A stretch of DNA of 7,464 nucleotides, from assembly GCA_030621995.1 (NCBI GenBank), contig JAUXGP010000077.1:1-7464 (forward strand), read 5' to 3'. Of this stretch, positions 1 through 5,805 are shown piece after piece (position 1 is the first letter of the stretch; every line of letters begins with the position of its first letter). The DNA is from Psychrilyobacter sp. Lineage in GTDB: Bacteria > Fusobacteriota > Fusobacteriia > Fusobacteriales > Fusobacteriaceae. A program made the translations under genes and the position numbers. The notes beneath the pieces are model-generated. The model saw only the letters and a program-made list of their open reading frames with translations, was not told where the DNA came from and made no database searches.

Positions 1-1457
1 ATCCCGCTTCTTCCTGTGAGCAGCACACCGAATCCAAACATCTCAACAAATACTCCATGCATGGTGATTTTAGGAGCAAACTTTTTTTCTAAAAATTGAT
101 TTAAATCTGCTGTTAACTGAGTAGAAGTCCGGTCAGATAGCAGCATGATCTTGTTTTTTTCCCTAGACAGGTCAATAAAACATTGTTCAATCTCATCTGC
201 ATCTGCTATGATCATAGCAGGGAAGTCAAAGTCAAAAAAATTGTTTAAATTTCTATATTTAACATCCTCATCCAGACTCTTTAAAAAATTTAGTTCCCCT
301 TGGGAAAATAATTGTAAACTTTTAGATCCAGTTTCATAAAAGACTTCGTAAAATCCAGAAAGTGCCAAAGCAGGGTTGTGAAGTGCTGTTTTAGTTATAT
401 AAGTCGTCTCTAAAAACTCTTTCCCCGTAATAACCTTTAGATTAAATTCATCAACTATTTTTTTTACTGTCAAAGTATTTTTTTTCATCTCATCACCTTT
501 CTTATTTTGTTTGTTAAAAGCGATCATTTTTGCAGTTTCTTCTAAAAAATATTCAGAAGAATTCACTCCAATTTGTTTCAGCCTTTCATTTATAGCTGCC
601 GTTTCGATTATTACAGCTAAATTTCTGCCCTTTCGTACCGGAAGGCTCAGCTTAGGTATCTTAACTCCCAGGATATCCTCGAATTTCTTGTCGATTCCCA
701 ACCTGTCATAAAATTTCCTCTTGTCCCATTTTTCCAGATTAATATATAGGTTTATCTCCTTAGTTCTCCTAGTTGCAATAATCCCATAATTATTGGTGAT
801 GTCTATATTTTCACTGCCGGTTCCCAGATAAAAATGTGTTTTCACATTACTCTTATCAAAGCCATTTTCCCCCAACAGAATATCACTTCCAATTTTTTTT
901 ATAATTAAATTTTCATCGGTGATATACTTATGTCCCCTTTCGATCAATTCCAGGGTAGTCCCAATCCTTGCATCTTCATAACCACCTATCAAAACTCCTA
1001 TTCCCAGGATTTCGATTAAAACGTGCTCTTCCAACCTTATCTCAGGTGCTAATTTTCTTTGGAGGAAATATTTTAATTTCCTTATGACAACTGCAGTTTT
1101 ATTTTGAGTAGTCAGGAGCGGTTTATTATGTTTTATAGCATATTCTATAAAATCAGGATGGATCTCCTTCTCACAGGCTACGATGATACAGGGAAAATTA
1201 TAGGAAAAATATTTTTTTAACCTGTCTTTTCTAACCTCAGAGGAGAGGGAGTCGATATACCTCATCTCCTCAGTTCCCAAGATATGCAGCTGCTTGTTGA
1301 GTTCGTCTCCCTCTATTAAAAACCCGGTTAATTCTGCACCTACTCTATGTACTGTAGGGAGTAAGATCTTTCTTTCTAAATTATCCAGCCCCCCATAGAT
1401 TACAGTGAAATCAAAAGCTTTTACCAGTTTTGATAACCTTACAAATTTTTTAATCAT
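1..1457 (-). CDS. hprK: Tandem HPr kinase/phosphorylase fusion (HprK-like dead unit + HprK), 3' end beyond window
   Basis: HprK phosphorylates HPr on serine, and reverses this, to set carbon catabolite control and PTS activity in the cytoplasm. I translated the minus strand from ATG 1457 to base 1 and found no stop in 485 codons. Residues 1-323 resemble a whole HprK: N-domain, then LGIGVLI (151-157), ELIERGH (170-176), NLEKW and YDRLG (240-254), and PVRKGRNLAVIIE (273-285). The P-loop position (158-167) reads GGYEDARIGT, with no GKS, and the EIRGLGII signature region is shortened to about ITNNYGII (220-227). Residue 324 begins a second HprK: LTVKKIVDEFNLKVITG, then the conserved MHGVFVEM (residues 143-150 of this unit), and GVLLTGRSG at the edge, where its P-loop starts. 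A Shine-Dalgarno AGGGAGG (1468-1462) precedes ATG 1457 by 4 nt. The gene is last in the mtnN-folC-orf83 run. Family identity is secure; non-catalysis of the first unit is inferred. Confidence 0.9.
   Translation of the reverse strand, partial: MIKKFVRLSKLVKAFDFTVIYGGLDNLERKILLPTVHRVGAELTGFLIEGDELNKQLHILGTEEMRYIDSLSSEVRKDRLKKYFSYNFPCIIVACEKEIHPDFIEYAIKHNKPLLTTQNKTAVVIRKLKYFLQRKLAPEIRLEEHVLIEILGIGVLIGGYEDARIGTTLELIERGHKYITDENLIIKKIGSDILLGENGFDKSNVKTHFYLGTGSENIDITNNYGIIATRRTKEINLYINLEKWDKRKFYDRLGIDKKFEDILGVKIPKLSLPVRKGRNLAVIIETAAINERLKQIGVNSSEYFLEETAKMIAFNKQNKKGDEMKKNTLTVKKIVDEFNLKVITGKEFLETTYITKTALHNPALALSGFYEVFYETGSKSLQLFSQGELNFLKSLDEDVKYRNLNNFFDFDFPAMIIADADEIEQCFIDLSREKNKIMLLSDRTSTQLTADLNQFLEKKFAPKITMHGVFVEMFGFGVLLTGRSG
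486..500 (-). promoter_or_regulatory. Internal ribosome binding site and possible second start (Met324) inside hprK fusion
   Basis: On the minus strand the bases AAAGG (500-496) lie 7 nt before an in-frame ATG (488-486). The protein from that ATG begins exactly where a normal stand-alone HprK begins. This suggests either a second translation start that yields free canonical HprK, or the remnant of a former intergenic ribosome site where two tandem genes fused. The surrounding linker (residues 312-323, AFNKQNKKGDE) is hydrophilic. The sequence alone cannot show whether the site is used. Confidence 0.5.
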
Positions 1458-1475
1458 AAGTCCTCCCTATTGTCT

Positions 1476-1501
1476 ATTGGTGTCATTCGTGATTAGTTTT
1501 T
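1476..1501. repeat. Partial copy of the ATTCGTGA-TTTTT intergenic repeat
   Basis: Bases 1485-1501 (ATTCGTGATTAGTTTTT) match 3064-3081 (ATTCGTGACTAAGTTTTT) with one substitution and one indel. The preceding TATTGGTGTC also resembles the preceding unit of that copy. It fills most of the 35-nt gap between the small membrane protein gene and hprK and overlaps the stop codon of the former (1493-1495). It looks like a truncated member of the family at 3007-3088. Confidence 0.55.
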
Positions 1502-1744
1502 ATCTTTCTTTTCTTTGTAGAAATCATTTGGTCTGATGCTTAATTCTATCTCACCATTATGGTGGACAGCTTCATTTTTGATCTCTATCACTGTTTTTTC
1601 TTTTTCTAGAGAAGGGATCAATTTTTCCTTGACACTTTTCCCCTTTACTTTATTTTTAAAGAAGTTTTTAGTCGCGAAATACCCTCCTAAAACAATAATG
1701 AAAATTAAGATGATCCTCCAAAATAAAACTTGTGTTTTCGTCAT
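1493..1744 (-). CDS. Small single-pass membrane protein, unknown function (83 aa)
   Basis: I do not recognise this protein. The N-terminus holds one clear hydrophobic segment (about residues 7-25, VLFWRIILIFIIVLGGYFA), followed by a basic stretch (NFFKNKVKGKSVKEK), a charged region and a lysine-rich end. It should sit in the inner membrane as an anchored peptide; the side facing the cytoplasm is not decided. The start is well supported: GAGG (1755-1752) overlaps the folC stop codon and lies 7 nt from ATG 1744, and the gap to folC is only 4 nt, so translation is probably coupled to folC. HprK begins 35 nt downstream. The opposite strand also has an open frame here (1536-1796), but it lacks this coupling and lies antisense to two genes. 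A conserved operon position would argue for a real gene. Confidence 0.65.
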   Translation of the reverse strand: MTKTQVLFWRIILIFIIVLGGYFATKNFFKNKVKGKSVKEKLIPSLEKEKTVIEIKNEAVHHNGEIELSIRPNDFYKEKKDKN

Positions 1745-1748
1745 AATT

Positions 1749-2981
1749 CTACCTCATTTGAACATTTTTTTTGAATTTGGACAACAGATAAAATGACCCG
1801 CAGACAACTACAACTTTCTTTGTTTTTTTAGCCAGGTCAAAAGCTTTTACCAGGTCATCTTCTACCCTTTGATCTTTAAAGGCAGATACCAGATCCAGTA
1901 ATTCACTCCCCGAAGTTCCCCTATGGAAATCTTCTAATGAGGTAAATATTATCTCACTGCTAAACTTTGAAATTTCCTCTAATATTCCATATCTATCCTT
2001 ATCTTCCAGGATAGATACTATGGTAACTATATCTTCACTCCTGTATTTAGATAAGATATTTTCCTTTAATTTAGATGCGGCATCTACATTATGGGCTCCA
2101 TCCAGTATTATCAGCGGGTTTTCTTTTGAGTAAATCTCAAACCTTCCCGGCCAGTAAACTTTTGATACTGCATCCTGTATATTTTTGTCCGATACATCTA
2201 TTTTTTTCAAGGTCTCATATGCTCCTAAAAAATTATTTATTTGATACTCCCCATAAAGAGACAGGTTAAATTCCATATTATCTATATAAATTTTAGTCCC
2301 AAAATCGTCTGTCAGCTCAAACCTTACCTCACTATATTTTTTTATCACATCTATATAGTCTTTAGTTTTTTCCTCCACAGCGGCTGTTAATTCTGGTTTA
2401 GAATCAGCAATCACCACGGGGCTGCCTTTGATAATTCCGCATTTTTCACGAGCTATATCAGTCAGATTATCTCCTAAAATATTTATATGATCCAAGGAGA
2501 TATTGGTAATTATAGAAACTTCAGGATGACAGACATTGGTTGCATCAAATCGTCCCCCTAATCCTGTCTCTAAAACTACATATTCACAGCCGCAATCTTT
2601 GAAGTAATCAAACATCATTGCGGTAGTTATCTCAAAGAAGGTAGGGTGCAGATTGTTTACTTCAATTAACGTTCTTATTTTTTTATAGTAAGAGTATATT
2701 TTTTCATCGGATATTTGTTGTCTATTTACCACAATCCTTTCATTGAATTTTTCAATGTGAGGCGAGGTATATTTTCCGACCTTATATCCTGCTTCTAATA
2801 AGCCTGCTTCTAAAATACTTGCTGTAGAACCCTTACCGTTGGTTCCTGCAATGTGCAGGATCTTATAGCTGTCTTGAGGATCTCCCATTAATTTTAAAAT
2901 GTTTTTTATATTATCCAATCCCAACTTTATCCCCATACCGGTAAGGGAATACAGCTCCTCCAAAGTTTTATCTATATTCAT
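1749..2981 (-). CDS. folC: Folylpolyglutamate synthase / dihydrofolate synthase
   Basis: FolC, a cytoplasmic Mur-ligase-family enzyme, adds glutamate to dihydropteroate and/or to folates using ATP. The 410-residue protein is of normal length and has the family motifs in order: P-loop GTNGKGS (46-52), TSPHIEKFNERI (72-83), LETGLGGRFDATN (137-149), SLDH (162-165), the EKCGIIK segment (179-185) that holds the metal-site lysine in the family, PGRFE (278-282) and DGAHN (294-298). I chose ATG 2981 because AAAAGGAAG lies 7 nt upstream and the family motifs fit. A longer frame opens at GTG 3011, but that start lies inside the repeat at 3007-3088 and has no ribosome site. It is downstream of mtnN and overlaps the ribosome site of the small membrane protein gene. 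Whether it does both reactions cannot be told. Confidence 0.95.
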   Translation of the reverse strand: MNIDKTLEELYSLTGMGIKLGLDNIKNILKLMGDPQDSYKILHIAGTNGKGSTASILEAGLLEAGYKVGKYTSPHIEKFNERIVVNRQQISDEKIYSYYKKIRTLIEVNNLHPTFFEITTAMMFDYFKDCGCEYVVLETGLGGRFDATNVCHPEVSIITNISLDHINILGDNLTDIAREKCGIIKGSPVVIADSKPELTAAVEEKTKDYIDVIKKYSEVRFELTDDFGTKIYIDNMEFNLSLYGEYQINNFLGAYETLKKIDVSDKNIQDAVSKVYWPGRFEIYSKENPLIILDGAHNVDAASKLKENILSKYRSEDIVTIVSILEDKDRYGILEEISKFSSEIIFTSLEDFHRGTSGSELLDLVSAFKDQRVEDDLVKAFDLAKKTKKVVVVCGSFYLLSKFKKNVQMR

Positions 2982-3006
2982 AATTAAACTTCCTTTTAGT
3001 TTTTTT

Positions 3007-3088
3007 GTCACGAATTACACAGATTAACACTAATTTAAAAGTTATTTTGTGTAAATTCGTGCTATTCGTGACTAAGTTTTTCTTTTTT
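3007..3088. repeat. CACGAAT-type intergenic repeat with inverted arms, between mtnN and folC
   Basis: GTCACGAAT (3007-3015) is perfectly complementary to ATTCGTGAC (3064-3072). An alternative pairing joins CACGAATTACACA (3009-3021) with TGTGTAAATTCGTG (3048-3061), with one bulged A. The right arm is followed by a T-rich tract (3077-3088). On the plus strand this resembles a hairpin plus U-run. On the minus strand, the direction of the operon, the hairpin is followed by an A-run instead, so it should not stop mtnN-folC transcription by the intrinsic mechanism. Motifs are shared with 1476-1501 and 4601-4727. Confidence 0.75.
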
Positions 3089-3096
3089 TAATTATT

Positions 3097-3789
3097 CTAA
3101 ACCCTCTTCATCATCTCTACTATTAAGTTTTTAGAGTTCTTAGCTGCTAATTTTACAAATTCACAAAAATCTGTTTTAGCATCGTCATTTGCCTTATCCG
3201 AGATAGACCTTATGATTACAAATGGAGTCTCAAATAGATAGCATACATGAGCTACTGCTGCACCTTCCATCTCTGTACACTCACTGTTGAAAGTTTCTCT
3301 CAACCAATCTATTTTTTTAGGTTCAGCTACAAATTCATCTCCACTTACGATTCTGCCTGTATAGATATTTTTTTTATCAAATAATTCCAGAGCACTTTCC
3401 TCGGCTATTTTAATTAATTTTTTATCTGCTTTAAAGATAGAAGTACCCATTCTAGGGATCTCTCCATGTTTCATTCCAAAAGCTGTACAGTCGAAGTCGT
3501 GTTCTATAAGTTCGTTTGAGATAACTATGTCTCCTACTTCTATTTCAGGATTGGTTCCACCTGCTACCCCTGTAAAGATCAGTTGATCGACTTTAAATCT
3601 GTCGATTAATAGAGTGGTACACACAGATGCATTTACCTTACCTATCCCTCCCTCTACCAATACGATCTCTTTTCCTTCCAAAGTTCCCTTGTAGAAGATA
3701 ATGTCCAGTATCTTTTCTTCCTCTAAATTCGAGATCATATTTTTTAATTCTACTATTTCCTCGTGCATAGCACCTATTATTCCTATCAT
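3097..3789 (-). CDS. mtnN: 5'-methylthioadenosine/S-adenosylhomocysteine nucleosidase
   Basis: This cytoplasmic enzyme cleaves adenine from methylthioadenosine and S-adenosylhomocysteine, serving methionine salvage, detoxification of SAM by-products and autoinducer-2 precursor formation. The 230-residue length is typical. The start MIGIIGAMHEE gives the catalytic base at Glu11 (Glu12 in the E. coli enzyme). GVAGG (74-78) is the nucleoside-phosphorylase-fold glycine motif. TEMEGAAVAHV (172-182) carries the ribose-binding Met-Glu pair, with Glu175, and RSISD (194-198) carries the Asp198 that protonates adenine. All key residues are present. The ribosome site AGGAGG (3805-3800) lies 10 nt before ATG 3789. 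It is the first gene of the minus-strand run and diverges from the LPP20 lipoprotein gene. No luxS is seen in the window. Confidence 0.96.
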   Translation of the reverse strand: MIGIIGAMHEEIVELKNMISNLEEEKILDIIFYKGTLEGKEIVLVEGGIGKVNASVCTTLLIDRFKVDQLIFTGVAGGTNPEIEVGDIVISNELIEHDFDCTAFGMKHGEIPRMGTSIFKADKKLIKIAEESALELFDKKNIYTGRIVSGDEFVAEPKKIDWLRETFNSECTEMEGAAVAHVCYLFETPFVIIRSISDKANDDAKTDFCEFVKLAAKNSKNLIVEMMKRV

Positions 3790-3824
3790 TTTTCTATATC
3801 CTCCTAATTTGTTTATTATATAAA

Positions 3825-3854
3825 ATTATATCAAATTAAATTGGAATTACACAA
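3825..3854 (-). promoter_or_regulatory. Probable promoter of the mtnN-folC-orf83-hprK unit
   Basis: Reading the minus strand, TTGTGT (3854-3849) and TATAAT (3830-3825) are separated by 18 nt, a good sigma-70-like pair, about 35 nt before the mtnN start. A second TATAAT (3820-3815) lies just downstream without a matching -35 box. No other clear promoter was found between the four minus-strand genes, which supports one transcript. The region is very AT-rich, so chance matches are possible. Confidence 0.5.
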
Positions 3855-3870
3855 TTTTTTTTGATTTTAA

Positions 3871-3899
3871 TAGGATTTTTTTTAAAATATATGTATAAT
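3871..3899 (+). promoter_or_regulatory. Probable promoter of the LPP20-like lipoprotein gene
   Basis: TATAAT at 3894-3899 has a weak -35 (TAGGAT, 3871-3876) at 17 nt. It stands 35 nt before the lipoprotein ATG. A second TATAAT at 3908-3913 is closer to the ribosome site AGGAGG (3921-3926), which lies 8 nt from the ATG. The whole 3790-3934 gap is a divergent promoter region for mtnN and this gene; I see no other element in it. Confidence 0.45.
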
Positions 3900-3934
3900 A
3901 AGTTAAATATAATATATATTAGGAGGGCATCATT

Positions 3935-4576
3935 ATGAATATAAAAAAATCTATTTTAATTTTAACTGTTTTAACTGCAGCAGCATTTGGCGGTTGTACT
4001 GCCAAGGAGACAAAACCTGAGTTAGGCAGCAATGTAAATTATGAAAAGATAAAGGAATACCCTAAATGGGTAATTCAGCCTACTTATGATAAGGGAATTG
4101 CCGGTGTGGGATCAGCCAAGATGACAGATCTTGGGTTTGATTTTGCTAGAAAGGAAGCTATGGCCAGTGCCAGGCTGGATCTGGGAGGGCAGATTAGAAC
4201 TAAAGTTGACGGATTGTTTAAATCATATACCAGCAGAATTGGAATAGGTGAATCTACCAGTGTGGATTCTCTTTCAGAAAATATAACAAAAGAATTGGTC
4301 AGTGTAGACCTCAAGGGAGCATCTCTGAAAGAGACTTGGATATCTCCTGAGGATGAATTATTTGTTTTGATGACTGTAGACAATGAAAGGTTGATTGAGA
4401 CTGCAGCAAAGGCTATAAATAATCCGAATAATTATACCGACGAAAATTTAAGATTAAAAATAAAAGCTGAATCCTCACAGGCTGAATTAGAGAAGGAGTT
4501 AAATACTTATTTTGGCAGCTCTAATGATAAAGAGTTTCCCGGAGCTAGTGCAGAAGAGAAAACTAGCAATGAATAA
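3935..4576 (+). CDS. LPP20-family lipoprotein
   Basis: This is a 213-residue exported lipoprotein. The N-terminus has NIKKS, a hydrophobic core and a lipobox-like FGGC with the lipidated Cys21. The mature part carries an LPP20-type domain: PKWVIQ (43-48), GIAGVGSA (54-61), then an Ala-rich helix FARKEAMASARLDLGGQI (70-87) and LFKSY, followed by the strand region LKETWISPEDELFVLMTVD (131-149). The C-terminal 45 residues are charged, low in hydrophobic residues and probably flexible. Proteins of this family are outer-membrane or periplasmic lipoproteins; a general function is not known, and some relatives are accessory to flagellar or surface structures. The gene begins 8 nt after AGGAGG. The next gene, 174 nt downstream on the same strand, encodes a second protein with the same motif, which suggests related roles. 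Family membership is by motif reading only. Confidence 0.8.
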   Translation: MNIKKSILILTVLTAAAFGGCTAKETKPELGSNVNYEKIKEYPKWVIQPTYDKGIAGVGSAKMTDLGFDFARKEAMASARLDLGGQIRTKVDGLFKSYTSRIGIGESTSVDSLSENITKELVSVDLKGASLKETWISPEDELFVLMTVDNERLIETAAKAINNPNNYTDENLRLKIKAESSQAELEKELNTYFGSSNDKEFPGASAEEKTSNE

Positions 4577-4600
4577 TTAAAAGTTAGTAATTAAACCTGA

Positions 4601-4727
4601 ACCACGAATTACGCGAATTAATACGAAGAAAAAAAGAAAACTTTGACACAGATATCACAGATAAAATATTTTAATAAAAAAATCTGTGTTAATTTAGATT
4701 TTGAAATCAGTATAATCTGTGTCAAGT
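4601..4727. repeat. Compound CACGAAT / CACAGAT intergenic repeat with nested inverted repeats
   Basis: It occupies most of the 174-nt gap between the two exported-protein genes. It has two parts. First, 4603-4627 is a run of CACGAATTA-like units followed by an A-rich tract, which is a T-rich tract on the minus strand. Second, a nested inverted repeat has an outer arm TTGACACAGAT (4643-4653) perfectly matched by ATCTGTGTCAA (4715-4725), and an inner arm CACAGAT (4656-4662) matched by ATCTGTG (4682-4688). The left arm begins with TTGACA, and TATTTT (4667-4672) stands 18 nt on, so the repeat may also offer a weak plus-strand promoter for the gene at 4751. Confidence 0.75.
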
Positions 4728-4750
4728 GTTTTGATTAGGAGGAAAACGGC

Positions 4751-5758
4751 ATGAAAAAATTAATAATATTACTTTTAGGAGTTCTTATTACCGTCTCAAG
4801 TTTTTCTAAGACTTTAGAGGGAGTAGGGATGGGGAATAGTGAAGTAACAGCAAAAAAAGAAGCCTTAGCAGACCTGTCTGACCAGATACAGGTGACTATT
4901 AAGAGTAACTTTACCAGCAATAAAAGCCTGACTAACGGGCAATCAAATAGTGAGGTTTCATCTGGAATATCTACCATTTCAGAAACAAATATCTTAGGTG
5001 TAGATTTCAAAGTCAAGAAAAAATGGTTTAGATCGGAGTATACTGTTACTGCTACCTTAGATGAATCCAAGATATCTCTGTATGAGAAAAAAGCCAATGA
5101 GCTTAGAGGTCTAATCAATAGTAACTATGCCCAGTCTTCTCAAACAGAAGATTTGAACCTTAAAAAGAACTACTTAACCAGTGCTTTAAAAAGCTATGAG
5201 GAGTTTGATTCATATAGAAATGTTGCTATTATATTGGGGAGTACTAAAATTTACAATCTGCCCTATACAAAGACTCAGATAAAAAACGATCTTGAATCGG
5301 TAGAGAAAAAAATTAATAGTGACAGCCTCTATAGTGGTGTAAATATTCTATATGTTAAGAGCAGCGGGAGATTCAACGGGGATTCCAAGGAATATTTTGA
5401 TAATTACTTCTATTCTATCTTAGCTTCTATCTCACGTGAAAATGACGATAAGGTAGCTGTTAGCAGTGACAATGATTCCACAGTGAACACCTTGGTAAAA
5501 GTAGTTCTAAACAGTAATCATACATCTACTAAACCGGCAGTTTTTTACAATAAAAAAATGATTACCCCGGAATCTTTTGTAACGACACTAAATATCACAG
5601 TGGAACTATATAATAAGAAAAAAGTAGAAAATTTACTCACCATCAGCGCTACCGGAGAGGGAAGCGATGAAAATTCAAAGGAAGCGGCCTATGAAAAAGC
5701 AGTAAAAAATGGATTTGAACAGATGAAGGGAAAATTGAAGAAATCCCTGATAAATTAA
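4751..5758 (+). CDS. Sec-exported protein with LPP20/FlgT-N-like domain, function unknown
   Basis: This is a 335-residue protein with a classic signal peptide (MKKLIILLLGVLITVSSFS), probably cleaved near residue 19. There is no cysteine, so it is not a lipoprotein, unlike its upstream neighbour. Right after the signal comes LEGVGMGNSEVTAKKEALAD (22-41) then LSDQIQVTIKSNF, which is the glycine motif plus Ala/Lys helix seen in LPP20 and flagellar FlgT N-terminal domains. Residues about 107-150 look helical, and 195-335 form a strand-rich second part. Near the end GEGSDENSKEAAYEKAVKNG (302-321) resembles the first motif, so the domain may be duplicated. No flagellar genes are in the window, so a motility role is not supported here. 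It likely acts in the periplasm or at the outer membrane. AGGAGG (4737-4742) lies 8 nt before the start; the gene ends 6 nt before a palindromic terminator. Confidence 0.75.
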   Translation: MKKLIILLLGVLITVSSFSKTLEGVGMGNSEVTAKKEALADLSDQIQVTIKSNFTSNKSLTNGQSNSEVSSGISTISETNILGVDFKVKKKWFRSEYTVTATLDESKISLYEKKANELRGLINSNYAQSSQTEDLNLKKNYLTSALKSYEEFDSYRNVAIILGSTKIYNLPYTKTQIKNDLESVEKKINSDSLYSGVNILYVKSSGRFNGDSKEYFDNYFYSILASISRENDDKVAVSSDNDSTVNTLVKVVLNSNHTSTKPAVFYNKKMITPESFVTTLNITVELYNKKKVENLLTISATGEGSDENSKEAAYEKAVKNGFEQMKGKLKKSLIN

Positions 5759-5764
5759 TTTTAT

Positions 5765-5804
5765 CTATAAAAACCCTGGGAAAATTTTCCCAGGGTTTTT
5801 ATAG
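5765..5804. terminator. Bidirectional intrinsic terminator, perfect 40-bp palindrome
   Basis: Bases 5765-5784 are exactly complementary to 5785-5804. The stem has a GC core, CCCTGGG (5774-5780) with CCCAGGG (5789-5795), closed by AAAATTTT and flanked by A5/T5 tracts. In either direction the RNA is a GC hairpin followed by a U-tract. It lies 6 nt after the stop of the plus-strand exported-protein gene and 1 nt beyond the stop of the convergent racemase gene, so it serves both. Confidence 0.95.
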
Positions 5805-5805
5805 T

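Noticed and set aside
145..711. Plus-strand open frames at 145-339 and 511-711
   Set aside because: They lie antisense to the HprK fusion, have no family motifs, and are shadows of the minus-strand reading frame.
1..1457. HprK first unit as a decaying pseudogene
   Set aside because: The frame is open for 485 codons with conserved structural motifs and a strong ribosome site, which fits selection on a fused protein better than decay.
1536..1796. Plus-strand open frame opposite the small membrane protein gene
   Set aside because: It runs antisense across the orf83/folC junction and has no convincing context; the minus-strand frame has a coupled ribosome site.
2982..3011. Longer folC with GTG start at 3011
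   Set aside because: The extra codons lie partly in the hairpin repeat, there is no ribosome site before the GTG, and AAAAGGAAG sits at the right distance before ATG 2981.
4603..4725. Repeat units as a CRISPR array
   Set aside because: The units are short, variable and nested as inverted repeats, with no regular spacers and no cas genes.
4751..5758. Assignment as flagellar protein FlgT
   Set aside because: Only the N-terminal motif is similar and no flagellar genes are in the window; a neutral family name is safer.
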